DNA from: Chrysoperla carnea
Taxonomy: Eukaryota > Arthropoda > Insecta > Neuroptera > Chrysopidae
Length of the DNA stretch: 64,000 bases
NCBI RefSeq assembly: GCF_905475395.1
Contig: NC_058341.1
Span: forward strand, 35,169,501-35,233,500
Direction of reading: 5' to 3'
Shown: positions 24,001-35,499 of the stretch, piece by piece
Numbering within the stretch: position 1 is the first letter of the stretch
Layout: each line of letters opens with the position of its first letter
Program-made: the position numbers and the translations under genes
Notes under the pieces: model-generated
What the model was told of the DNA's origin: nothing
Database searches by the model: none
Seen by the model: the letters and a program-made list of their open reading frames with translations, nothing else

Positions 24001-26426
24001 GTTCCATTTAATGTGCCTTTGTTTTATTTACATCGTTATTTAAGGTACCAATGAATTGTTTGAATTTTTGGATATTTTGGAAAAACTAAGTAGAAAAAAC
24101 CTTTTCAAATCATGTAGGAATATTGATTGATTCCAAAAATGATATCCGTAAAAGTAACTTGTCTTCGTAGAAAATTTGTTTTTGAATTGTTTCATATTAT
24201 CACTAAATGTTAACAAAAGTTTGTATACTCTTTATATTATCGAATAACATTATATAAAATTGTAATCAATAAACCGAAACTCTAAACTGTAGACGGACTC
24301 GATCTTTGACAGTCTCGGAATAAAAATCTGGGTTGGTTCAAAAAATATTTACGCTCATAATAAAAATAATTTACAGATTAACACCTGCATATGCAGCTGT
24401 AATTGTTCTTTTAGTAACAGTTTATCGTTTTATGGGTTCGGGGCCATTTTGGGATCCTGAAGCAAGTAATGAACGTTGCAAAACCGCATGGTGGTCCTCT
24501 TTATTGTATATTCAGAATTATGTAGACATTTTCGATCAGGTAATCATAACAATATTTCAAATTTAATAACCGATAATAATTTTAGTGAAATTTACCAAAT
24601 TTAAAAGAATTTCCGTTTCTTAAATAAAATAGCTCTTCTTTTTTCACCGAGGAGTTGCTAGCTTTCTGTTTTAATTATATGGTTTCTTCATTTTAGTGTA
24701 TTGGACCAACATGGTATCTTCAAATTGATATGCAATTGTATATATTGTCACCATTGCTGCTAATACCAATAAAGAAATGGCCAAAAATTACTGTCTATTT
24801 GCTTTCTACCTTGGTGCTTATTTTTATTGTAATTCCTACAGTCTTTGCATGGCACTATAAATTGGCGGCCTACTTGTATGTAATAGTTTATAAGATAGGC
24901 TAAGATAAATTTATTGAAATGATCCGTTTGTTTTAAAAATTTACTTTTGAAAAATAATTATCCAACCTTAGAAGCACAGGAAATAAATTTTTCAATTTTC
25001 CAGCATGGTATTCAGAATAAAGTGTTTTTGGTGTGATCAAAATGTTGAATCCTGGATACTATACTTGGAGTTAATTTCCCAAGATTTTTCTTTAATGATA
25101 CTCAAGGTTTATTGAGTGTCGTAAAAGTGTAGTATTTTGTTGACGGCTTCCTATGAGGATATTAGAGCTTTTAGGATCGTCAACCGATTGCATATTCTTC
25201 CACGCCGATTCCATAAATATATCATTCTTAGCCTGAAAGGCACATTAAATAAATGTATTGTTAAAGGTTTTCAACAGCCGAAGGTAATGGAAACGTCGAG
25301 CATTTTAACACATATTACAGAAGTACATATACCAGAGCTGGTCCATGGATTTTAGGATTGTTGCTTGGACATTTCTTATTTAATTTGAAGGAAAAGAAAA
25401 ATATTTTACCCTTAGATAGAGTAAGAAAGGGTGGAATTATAATTTTATTAATTATTTACAAGTTAAATATTTGCAGATTTTCGTTACAATATTTTGGGCA
25501 TTATCCCTTGCCACAATGTTATATATCGTATTTGGTATTCATCCAACCATATCACCAGACTACGAATATGATCGTTTATTTAATGCATTATTCATGGGAT
25601 TACACCGCGTTTTATGGGCTGCAGCATTGTCTTGGATAATATTTGCGTGTGTTTTTGGATATGGTGGTCCAGTAAATTGGTTTCTATCATTGCCAATATT
25701 CCAAATTTTATCTAGATTAACGTATTCACTGTACCTGGTACATGGACCTATGTTGAGTATACGTGAAGGATCGTACCAAATGCCATATATATTTTCAGAT
25801 ATTGAAATGGTAAATTCGCTGAAAATATAGAGCGGGTGTAATTTCCTGATAGTTTCTGAAATTTAATAAAGTGCAAGGTTTTTTCTGTTTTTAAGTGGTT
25901 GAAGCAAGGTAGTGGGGACACAAATTAAAAATAACTATTTTGTTTTCAATTTTGATGGTTAATTATGTTATAACTTGACAATATATATAAGACGAAAAGT
26001 AAGAATAAAATTTTTCGATAATTTAAAGCGGTGAATATGCTATTCTCTTGCATAAGATCAACAAGATTGCATGCTTTTATACGGGGTAAATTGGTAATTC
26101 GAAAATAATCAGACTCTTGTGCTCGCTCTTATTCTTCTATTGAAATGAATTTGAACTAAATTTGAATTTTGTTTTTTAGTGGTACAAATTTTGTGGTACA
26201 ATAATAAATTCCTTGATAGTTGCATTAATATGGACGTTGACTTTTGAATCACCATTTATTGTTTTAGATACGTTACTAATGAAATTTCGTAAGTAACTTG
26301 TTTGTAAATTTTGTGTCTTTATCAAATATAATTAAATGAATAATTATAGTTTCAGGATCCAAAAAAAAAGTCACACCTGTAAGCACAGAGAACGCCAAAG
26401 ATCTATCAACCGTACAAGACGCTTAA
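21015..26426 (+). CDS. NRF-6-like (nose resistant to fluoxetine) membrane acyltransferase, about 12 exons
   Basis: Likely a multi-pass acyltransferase-3 family protein with a secreted-side NRF domain, of the kind expanded in nematodes and insects and linked to lipid or drug transport; the substrate is unknown. Spliced exons: 21015-21246, 21716-21909, 22609-22814, 23469-23545, 23621-23817, 23884-24044, 24377-24539, 24697-24875, about 25267-25420, 25477-25809, 26180-26288, 26356-26426 (TAA). Phases agree at every junction, giving about 691 codons. Residues 1-20 are a signal peptide (MKLKIFILIFLIFCVC). The Cys-containing NRF domain spans about 57-200 (DSSAKL, YFDEC, GKYCL, FWAICVPDGC). The first membrane segment is near 207-232. 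The acyltransferase core begins CLNGIRFISM at 267, with the likely catalytic GHQY at 282-285, VDSFFLLSG at 319-327, HRYLRLTPAYA and TWYLQIDMQLY. Later blocks are YTRAGPWILG and LTYSLYLVHGP, and the tail is Lys-rich. The start ATG is preceded by AACA. The exon 9 acceptor is weak (AAAG at 25266; alternative at 25320). No disabling change seen. Confidence 0.93.
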
Positions 26427-26468
26427 TTATGTTTAAAAATGTATAAAATGTTAAATTTCAATATTTAA

Positions 26469-26516
26469 AATAAATGTTAATCTTTCTTACGCTATCAAAA
26501 CGCTACGTTTAATAAA
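26469..26516 (+). terminator. Polyadenylation signals of the acyltransferase gene
   Basis: AATAAA at 26469-26474 and again at 26511-26516, 43 and 85 bases beyond the TAA stop. Position and sequence fit cleavage signals; two in close spacing may give alternative 3' ends. Confidence 0.6.
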
Positions 26517-28162
26517 ATAAATCTTATTAAATAGACAAACATTCTATAAACTGTCGACGCTGTCTGCATATACATTGAGGAATTTTTTTTCGAGGCAATA
26601 TAATAAGAAATCCTCTTAATGTATGTGTAAATTTAAAAATTGCATACCACTTGTATTATAAACTACAATTAATAATACAAGCAATGTTGCCGATTTGTCG
26701 AACCAGGTTCAATCGATAGTTGAAAAATGTGAAAAATATAAAATTACAATAAATTTAATAACTTAATAATCAAATGTGGTAAAACGGTACGGGAAAATTA
26801 CTTTTTTGTCTAGAACAGAAATTTACTCTCGACCGTACTGTTATTTGTTTCATTACCTGGAAACTATTAAAAATACCAGAAAAACAGATTTTTCTGTTGT
26901 AAAACGGCACTTTAAAGTCGTTATGTTTAACAATTTCAGAAAAAGACTGGTAGATATATAATATTTTATGAGTACGTTCAGGTTTCATAAAATTTCCTGC
27001 GCAGGCCGAGAACGGTAGATTTTTTTATTGTTTTGTTTTTCATTTCTGTGAGTGATTATAAAATACATAGATATACATCAAAATTTTTTACTTCTCATAC
27101 TTAATTTGCATATTTACACATGCATATTAATAATATACGACTTAAGTTGGTAATAATATAATTTATCTACTGATGTATGATTTAGAACGTAGTACAGGTC
27201 AAACAGGCAGAACTACTTTGAAAAATTATACCAATAAACAATTTCAATTAGTTTAGTACTTCCGCTTTTTCTATTGCAATGTGGGAGAAATATGATGATA
27301 TGGAGGTTCTTATTTCTAATTGATTTTATTTAAGGTGCAAGATTACCATATCGGAACACTATTTTTGTTACACTAACAGCCATTACCTTTATATTTGCAC
27401 AATACTTCTCTTAATATTTTGTTTTTTTTTTTCATGACAATTCATTGTTCTAAGTAAGCAAAACCCTTACATCATTCAAGAATATGATAAAATATATTTG
27501 TTCAGTAAAAAATGAAGTGATTTGAAAACAATAGATTTTTGTAACACTACCTATACTTTCGTAGCTTCTAGAGGATTTTTAACTCGTTCAAGAGATTTCG
27601 TTAACGTTTATATCACCTTCCGCTGTACCATATAAAATGGGTAAACCAGTTTGTCGAGAGATTTTTTTCGTTGGTAAGAAAATTGAGCAATGCTAAATAC
27701 ATACACGCGTACGTTTACCTATATAAGTACGTACAGAAGGCGATATTTAGTATTTAATCCTTGCACATCTCCTTAACGCAAAGACTTGAATTTTTAAAAT
27801 AGATATTATGTGTATTTATGGATAAAAGTTAAAACAACAACATTACTTTTACGAAGACTTTAATTATTTACATCGAAATGTTTGAAAGAATCGTGCCAGT
27901 ATGTTCTAAACTAACATACTAACGATGTAGTACTTACTTATATTCTTCAGAATAATATTTTTTACTTTCACTAGTCATCTCTGTAGTCAGCCGAACATCA
28001 TGTTTTAAATCTTTTTAACTAAACATCAAATTTGACATTTAAGTATATACATTTTTAATAATATTATGAACAGTGAAAAAGAAATATTATCTATTTATGT
28101 TTTCAACCAAAACAAAAAAAAACTTTGAAGCGGCTTCCAAAAGAAATATTATATTATGTTCG
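26517..28162. other. AT-rich intergenic stretch downstream of the acyltransferase gene
   Basis: Nothing recognised. The overlapping plus and minus frames at 26770-26988 have no domain features. Confidence 0.45.
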
Positions 28163-28357
28163 ATATGAAATCGATCTAGAGGTCCTGGATTCGATGGATT
28201 CGATCCCCGGTTTCTGTCTATTTTTTTCGTTTCTTTTGTTCACGAAAGGAAAGTTTAAGTAATAATTATGTGACTGTGCCCGTATGGCAATGGGCATGTG
28301 TATGCATATGCCTGATAGATTAAGTGTAAAAAAAAGTAAAATTAAAAAAAAAAAAAA
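28163..28357 (+). repeat. SINE-like unit with degenerate tRNA-type B box and A tail
   Basis: GGTCCTGGATTCGATGG and GGATTCGATCCCCGG resemble a duplicated Pol III B box (GGTTCGANTCC). The head is followed by a short unique body and an A-rich end (A-run 28344-28357). Order and size (about 195 bp) fit a tRNA-derived SINE. No A box of good quality is visible and no flanking duplication was identified, so this is tentative. Confidence 0.35.
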
Positions 28358-28984
28358 CAATAAAAATTAAGAAATCATTGTTTTTCGGGACATAGAATCA
28401 ATCTTAAAATAAAATAGCTATTTCTATCAACAATTTCCTTGAACTTAATTTTACTTAAATTAACTGAGACATCAAATTACTTAGAGCAACTTTCTTTACC
28501 GAATACATATGTAGAAAATATATTTTCGGTGAATTTGTTTGTTCAATTAATCCAAGTATAATTAATTAACTGCAACAGAAGAAGACATTTACTCATATTA
28601 ATTATCTAGATGAGAAAATAAATGTATTTTATAATCTCAAATTATACTTTGTATGGCCTTTAATATAAAAAGACATTTATATTACTTTTGTTTTTAATTT
28701 ATATCTCAAAGATGAAATCAGGAAATTTAATTAATGATGATATTTTTATGATTTTTGATAAATTTTTTATTTAAATAATTTTTGTTTTTGCAATTGTAAT
28801 AATGTTTACCATTTTTCTTGAGGCAAGGTTTTTTTAATGTAATAAATGTCAGGATATGTTATTACAAAAAAAGGTCAAAGATTCAAATCAGTACGATTGC
28901 TCATATTTAGCCTATAGATAATGAAATTTCCATGATTTTTTTGTCTGCTTTTTTAAGGATTGATTAGCAGCTGGTTATAAAAAA

Positions 28985-29433
28985 AATGGAGATGTTGACC
29001 AAGACATGAAAATAAAACCATCTATTTTCACCCAGATCACCTAGAAAATAAAACTTTTTTATGCGATTCAACTTGTAATGAATTTTGAGAATATGTAAAA
29101 AATTTTTATAATTTGTCAATTTGCATTTTTTATCAAAATTTTATGTTTCATCATTTAAAAAAATGTAGAATTGATTATCAGTCAGTTATTAGTGTAAATG
29201 AGTTATCAGAAGTTAAAGATAATAGAGATAATTTAAATATTATTGTGTTTTTGAAGAGTTTTAAACAAAAAATCACTCGTGTGATTTTTTTTAGATGCTC
29301 AGTTTTCGAAATAAAAATTCTGGAATTCACGAAACCTAAAAATTCAATTATCGATTTCAAGAAAAATATGTTATTATTTCAATCTCTGAGGGAATTCGTT
29401 GAGCTAACGCAGTTCCTGCGCTACGAATTTTAA
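28985..29433 (+). repeat. Dispersed repeat family C, copy 1
   Basis: Blocks shared with 34970-35073 (+) and 48220-48420 (-): CACCTAGAAAA, GATTCAACTTG, ATGAATTTTGAGAA, GTCAAAATTTT / ATCAAAATTTT, and a closing GTTATCAGAAGTTAAAGATA(A)CAGAGATAATTT-like stretch. The open frame 29113-29433 is a by-product of low stop density in the repeat and is not called a gene. Confidence 0.5.
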
Positions 29434-29813
29434 AATTTACTTTGACTCCTATTTGCGACGCTTTCTGTGGCGCATTCACTATGTTTTTTTCAACTCTAAC
29501 TAGCTCTACCCTTTTCTGACCGCGCTTAGTGTACTATATTGAGGGAAAATGAACCAATTAAATGCTACAATGTATCCAATAGTGAGTGAGCGCTTTTCAC
29601 ATACAATTATAGTGAAAGTGTTGTTTTTTACCAATTAAACTGATTATAAGTTGCTGTTTAATGTTTAATTAATATAAGTATTACTTACAATAATATTTAA
29701 TTAGGTAAATAAAAAAATTAAACATGTTATTTATAATTTAAAGTACAAGGTGTGATAGTAACACAATGTTTTAATGCAACGATAGGCTATTTTCAAAGTT
29801 AATAAATTGTAAG

Positions 29814-30252
29814 ATGGCTTTTGTACTAAATTGTGATGGTTCGAAGATAGGACTGGATAAAAATTTGTCGGGTAGGCCGTAAAGAATTAAAAAACGGTTT
29901 GATTGCCATGCTAAGAAGCGTCTAGCTCCAAAACGCAGCATTTTTGGGAATCATACTACTGACTCGTCAAAATGAAACTGCTTTTCGTGATGAATTTGGC
30001 AGGAAAAGGTTACCCTACAAATCAGTTCATCAAAAATAATACAATCGGTTATCAGAATACATTAATATTCAGTAAGGTGTTACCAAGCAAATGAGAGAAG
30101 GCTTGGATACAGGGAAATATTTTTTATTGGCTTCACGATGCCCGATACCTGACTCGATACATTCATGGTAAATACAGTACGATACACTTCGAACTGGTAT
30201 TACTCATGAACTAAAAAGGAATCCATTGACACCTCTTAAATTGCACAAATAA
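29814..30252 (+). pseudogene. Multiply disrupted coding relic of about 145 codons (unidentified)
   Basis: ATG at 29814 opens MAFVLNCDGSKIGLDKN, followed by LSGRP, then TAA at 29880. The frame continues RIKKRFDCHAKKRLAPKRSI and ends at TGA near 29972. One frame change later it reads NETAFRDEFGRKRLPYKSVH up to TAA at 30037, YNRLSEYINIQ to TAA at 30073, then MREGLDTGKYFLLASRCPIP, IHSW, TAA at 30169, and YDTLRTGITHELKRNPLTPL before a final TAA at 30250. Codon and residue use is clearly protein-like. There is no visible intron, which suggests a retrocopy or an old single-exon gene. I recognise no family; the small basic protein with RLPYKS-type motifs faintly recalls short axonemal proteins, but this is speculative. 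Confidence 0.45.
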
Positions 30253-32699
30253 TTAAATTTTAAACATTATATCAGTCACATTCTGTAACAATAAAAGAAG
30301 TATAATAATCTTTACAATCTAAAAATATAAATTATAATTGCTTTCAAGAACGCAAAGGAAATCATCATACGACAATGAAAATTCTTTTTGGGTACATTAA
30401 AAAATATTATTATTCAGGTTTATTACAACTACTCAGGCCATTAGGTAAGTACATTCCTTATTGGTACATCTAACAACAATGTCAATATACAATAAAAAAT
30501 ATGATATGATAAATGGTAAACGAAAAAGTAAAATTATCAATTCTTAAGTTGGAAAGTTCGAATAGAAAAAAAAGTAGTATAAAGTAGTAATGTATATGAG
30601 TTTTATTAGTGCTTTTAATTTTATAAATACGGTAAGGCGTAGTAGCCTGATAACATATAGCTTGAATAACTTTCTTGTTTCTATCTAGAAAACTCTCTAT
30701 GAGATTAACAAATAAATGAAGACAATGTTTGCTAACTAAGCAAAGGCAAGAAATCTTAGGATTTCTAACTAAAAATTTTGCTTTCAGTCTTCATTTATTT
30801 ATAAGTTGAATTTTTTTTTTTATGTTTTAAATCATATACTGACCAAATATTTGCTTACTGGTGAATATTTTGTGATGTCTTATTTCAGATCTAAGCATAA
30901 AGTACAATTTCGATGAGGCAAATTTTGAAAAAACACACCGTCTTGTTCGTTGGATCTAACAACGTGCTGTACCACTAATACATGATTAAAAGTGGTATCC
31001 GTTGTGTGCAAAGTAGTTGGAGGGAACTAATGAATCGATAACAGCGCTTATCTCTTCTGAAATTTGTAATAAATTGAACGTTTTATTTAAAAATTACTAT
31101 TATTCAATTGTTTACATGTATTTAGTATAGTAATTAAATTAACCATTTAAAGTGTGCCATTACCATAGAAACTCTTGAAATAAAAAATCTTTGCAAGTAT
31201 AGCTTTGCATACAGTACAAGTTGAGAAAAAAGTCTAATTAACCCTTAGTAAATAAAAATAGCAGTTGAAGCGGTTCTAGACGATCACAGAAGATGATTCT
31301 TGAAAGACACTTTTAGAGTTTTCAATGTGTCAATGACAATCATTATATGATATCCATGATGAATCATAGTGAACTTTTCTATGGAGAAAATTAAACTATG
31401 TATTTGGGGGTAGTCATTCTAGGTATAACAGTCTGGTTCATGGTACATTATATTTTTGTATCATGGATCACAAATTTTTAGTAGGAATCACAATATCTTT
31501 TCGATCAGTTTATTATTTTTTCATATGAACAGATCAATTTCTACTAAGAAAATGGCTTTCAAAACCATAAAATTGTAAATTATGACCACCTGGTACTACA
31601 CTTTCCCATAACAACAGCGAATAACAATTTTAAATAATTTGGTTTCCAATTTAAACTATCGTATAAAAAGTATTATTAAACAATATTTGACTTATCATTT
31701 TATGAAATATTAAAATGATATTTGTAAATTTTTTATTACATTTAATACTAGGTATGACTATAATATAAATTTTTATGTAAAAATTTATATTTGTATTTTT
31801 ATTGGTTATAAATTTTAAAATTTAAAATTACCGATGAAAGCGAAATAATATAATGTGTTAGAGCTTATAAGGCGATTTTAGAGGGTGTTTAGAATACGAA
31901 ATAATTTTTGAAAATAATCAGCTAAAACGCACATGCTAAGACCTTCACTTTTTAGCTAGCGGAACCACTAATTTACACACATTGTCCATTAGCTGAACGT
32001 AGCAAACAATGTCTAATAATATGAAAATCGTTTTAAAATTCTTAGTTTTAGAATAACACGATGCTTAGTTTTAAATACCACTATCTAAATTTGGAGTGTC
32101 AAAGAAGTGTCTAGATAATTGTCTAAAAAAATCTCTGGTACGGTTTTATATACGTACTAGAATATATTTTGGTTAAAATGTTGATGGCTAAAACTTCCAT
32201 GGTTCCAGATTTTTTCTGTTTTGAATCATTAAACTATTTAACTATTGAAAATGGATTCAGTTATTCTCAAAAAGAATATTTCCGTAGAAAAGTCGGAAAA
32301 TCATTTTCCGCGATTACGTTATATACAAAGGAAATGTATATAAAGTATAAGACGCCCTAACCAACATTTTGTAAAAGGCCGTAGGGAAAACGCTAGTTAA
32401 AAAATAAACCTTTAAAATGTTAATTTGTTCGCTCAGGAAAAATTTTGAAAGTGAATGTGTGTTTTGCAAATCACAGTGTCACTTTTAGACTATAAAATTA
32501 TGAACCGATTTTAATGAAAGTTTTACAACTTCAAAGTATATCAAATTAAATTAAACGTTAATATGCATTTTACATTAAATAAATTTGTTTAGGTGCTTAC
32601 TTAAATAACAAATTCAACCTAACGTTTTATGCGAAAACGTTTATAATTTCATTTGTATTCGGGTTAACATCTTCGTGTTTATTTAGGAGAGCTAGCCCG
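30253..32699. other. AT-rich intergenic stretch
   Basis: Nothing recognised. The 63-codon frame at 32169-32360 has no domain features. Confidence 0.45.
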
Positions 32700-32739
32700 G
32701 ATAATGTTGATGTCAACCGATGTTGTTTGTAGGAATCTG

Positions 32740-32945
32740 CTCAATGACACTAGTACTCTCTTTATTGCAATACAAGTATCCATGTGCCAAAAAGAAACAA
32801 ACATTATGCTGTCGAAAATGTGGCATAACGTCTATGATGATTAAGTACTTCATTGCGTTCAATATCATCAGCGTGTAAATCTCAGTAGACCTTGCCCATC
32901 GTACCCACAATGGAGGATCTGCGCTTGTTCTGTGTACAAAGAAGT
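32740..32945 (-). pseudogene. Short coding-like relic, possible decayed exon (unidentified)
   Basis: On the minus strand a pyrimidine-rich stretch ending in CACAG (near 32930) looks like a splice acceptor. It is followed by NKRRSSIVGTMGKVY, a TGA, DLHADDIERNEVLNHHRRYA, TFSTA, a TAA, and CLFLFGTWILVLQ before another TAA. The charged segment followed by a hydrophobic segment is protein-like. A different minus-strand frame (32713-32910) is open but looks like a shadow. No family recognised; three stops indicate decay. Confidence 0.25.
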
Positions 32946-34049
32946 AAAAGGGTTTTCATTATTTTACTATGTAAAAATACAACTTCAGATCATTAATTTT
33001 AGCGCCGGTTATTAAGCTAATAGTGTATCGTAGGGAGACCTCCATGATTTCTGATGAGTAACAAAAGCATAAAAGTGTATTAAATCAATAATTAATTATA
33101 ACACCTCTATTATTAGAAATATTCCAAGAACGGAGACATATCATCACACAAAAAAGTATGTAATTTATCTAAATTTATAAAAAAAAGGTATTAAAATAAT
33201 TAAATTCATAACCTTTTTTTTGGATTTTTACCGCTTTTTAATTAACTAAAATAAGAATATCTAACGGGAGTTTTCTAGGTGCTTACAATTTTTTAATTTC
33301 CTTATGAATTTATTTTTTTTTGAATTACAGTTCATTAATGATTGATTTGAAAAATTTTGGATGTTTATAAATAATAGAAATTAAATAAAAAGAATAGATC
33401 ATAATAACGACAATATTATTTCTTTATAAAATTCCGGAAATTAATGTAATTCCTGAAAGACTTGTTTAAAAAAATCGTTTTGTGAAAGTTGAGCATAAAA
33501 AGAGATTTCAAGTAAAGGAGATCATTTTTGCTTGTCTTATACCTATTCTGTGTTATAGTTATGTTCGTACATATGGAGTGTATGAGTATATGTTATACAG
33601 GTAGCATGGGTAAATTTGGCTTTGTTTTTTTAAGCAAGCCATACAAAATTTTAACTGATATTTTTTTATTGTTCAATGTTCAATGTTTTAATTAGTAGAA
33701 AATGATCCAAATTTAGTAGTAAATTAGTAGAAAATGATATATCATGCTATGTTATTTAGTGTATTTTTAATTAATTAATTACTCTCTAAATTGAACGATA
33801 AGATACCCAATTTTTTTTTTATTTAATAATGTAATATGTATCGTTAACTACAACATACTAAAAATTTGGATCATTTTCTACTAATTTATTTTTTTCTATT
33901 ACTGATGATGGATCCTCCTTAAATTAAATTTTATGTAGGTACTTTAAATTGCAAAAAAAAGGACCTTACCAGGCTTAGTAGAATAAGAGAAAATTTGCGA
34001 GGTTGTCGCATGGTTTTCATAAGTATCAATAAATCGATTTTCGAAATAA
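32946..34049. other. AT-rich intergenic stretch
   Basis: Nothing recognised, only A/T homopolymers and a short repeat of AATTAGTAGAAAATGAT at about 33692-33737. Confidence 0.45.
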
Positions 34050-34175
34050 ATATTTTTTGAAATATATACGGTTTTCTCGGATAACCCCTAAGAACTCTCT
34101 TGATCAAATTACCATTCAAACAAACTATTATACAAAATGGGTTTATCTATTTAGGAGCTACGATGCCACAAGCGA
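34050..34175 (-). repeat. Dispersed repeat family A, truncated copy
   Basis: Read on the minus strand: TGGCATCGTAGCTCCTAAAT, AACCCATTTT, then AAGAGAGTTCTTAGGGGT. Only the core is present. Confidence 0.5.
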
Positions 34176-34969
34176 GACGATCAGACCTGATTTTATGTCT
34201 TTAAATATTTTATTTAGTATTACCATTTTCATACTTTTATAGCAAAGTAACCCATGTTATATGCAGGTACCATACGCACATAATAAATAGTATAATTGAA
34301 GAAAAAAAAATCATTATTTTATTTTAATTTATTGATTTAATAATAATGTTGATTGGTTTATTTATTGTCTTTATTGATATCTATTGATTTATTTATCGAT
34401 TTGATAAAATATGTATTACAATAATTTATAATTTTATTCTGTTTGGACATCCGTTTACTTAAGTCAATTGTTTAATAATAATTATGTCCAAATTACTTAT
34501 CCAACTAGAGTCCAAAGTAAGGATATCCATATCCAGGAAAAAAGGGCGATTTAAAAAACACATTATGTAAATTTAAAAAGTAGCTACTTTTAAAAGCAAA
34601 AAGGTTATGTTTGTGAAAATTATCTTCGATTGTTTCCCCAAATATTCATTCAAAGACTTAAGAACCTTTTTTTTTGTAGAACGTTAGCACGAATGCCAAT
34701 ATTCTGCTTGACATGAGACAATAATGAAGGGAAAATTCAATGATACGCAATACCTGCATTTAGAAAAATTTCGAAAAAGGCTATGAAATAACGATTTACT
34801 CGTGGGTCAATTTTCACGTTAAACGAAATCAATCTCTTCAATTTTTGAGTTTTTATTGACATTTTCTATTTGTCTGCCATATGGGTATGTTGAAGGATAT
34901 TTTTTGATAATATATTTTTTTAACGCAGGAAGCTGGGAAACGTCGAAAGAGTTTAAGAAGAAGAAATGT

Positions 34970-35075
34970 TTATATTTTTTTGAAAAGCCATCCCTTTTAG
35001 AATATAGAATGCTTTTAAGAAAATTGAGTTGTGAAAGTTATCAGAAATTAAAGAAAACAGAGATAATTTAAAGTA
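34970..35075 (+). repeat. Dispersed repeat family C, copy 2 (3' part)
   Basis: Shares TTTTAAGAAAATTGAGTTGT, GAAAGTTATCAGAAATTAAA and ACAGAGATAATTTAAA with the copies at 28985 and 48220. The upstream DNA (34700-34970) may be a diverged extension. The open frame 34856-35071 overlaps and is not called. Confidence 0.45.
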
Positions 35076-35180
35076 AGTTTAATGCAGTCTTTTTATGTTA
35101 TGCCATAAAAAATATCCTAATCAAATCAAACGTAATGTACCCACATTTTGTGTTGGCTGCAAAATCAGAAATATAACTTT

Positions 35181-35499
35181 AGTAAAAACTAAAAGTAGCT
35201 ATAAAATGAAATTCTTTAAAGGATCAAACGAGTATTTGACTTCTAAAATTAATATCTTAAACCGGGTATCACACGATGCCTCTCGATCTTCTTTTTAAAC
35301 CCCGAACTAAAAAAAAGGGCTGTTATAAGTTTGACCGTTATGTGCGTGTGTCTTTCTGTCTGCCTGGCATCGTAGCGCCTAAACGAATGAACCAATTTTA
35401 ATGTTTTTGGTTCCGTTTGAAAGGTAATTTAACGGAGAGTGTTCTGCCTGGCTGTGTTCTGTTCTACCTAGAGAGTGTTCTACCTAGCAAGTACAAGTT
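35181..35499 (+). repeat. Dispersed repeat family A, left part of a copy split by the LTR element
   Basis: Begins AGTAAAAACTAAAAGTAGCT, runs through TATCACACGATGCCTCTCG and TTTAAACCCCGAACT, then GGCATCGTAGCGCCTAAACG, GAATGAACCAATTTTAAT and GAGAGTGTTCT, and breaks at GTACAAGTT where the LTR begins. The sequence resumes at 43487 as CAAGTTTAGGGTTCAGTACC, so the LTR element inserted inside this older repeat. Confidence 0.7.
35494..35499. repeat. Target-site duplication CAAGTT (left)
   Basis: CAAGTT directly precedes the TG of the left LTR and is repeated directly after the right LTR at 43487-43492. A shorter reading (CAAG) is possible if the LTR is taken to start two bases earlier, but the TG...CA ends favour six bases. 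Confidence 0.8.

Noticed and set aside
25137-25355. 72-codon frame overlapping exon 9 of the acyltransferase
   Set aside because: It reads the wrong frame; the overlapping frame gives the conserved YTRAGPWILG block.
29814-30252. Ciliate-type genetic code or contamination explaining the TAA stops
   Set aside because: The flanking DNA, the NRF-6-like gene with a standard TAA stop and the retrotransposon all use the standard code in the same contig; decay of CAA codons is simpler.
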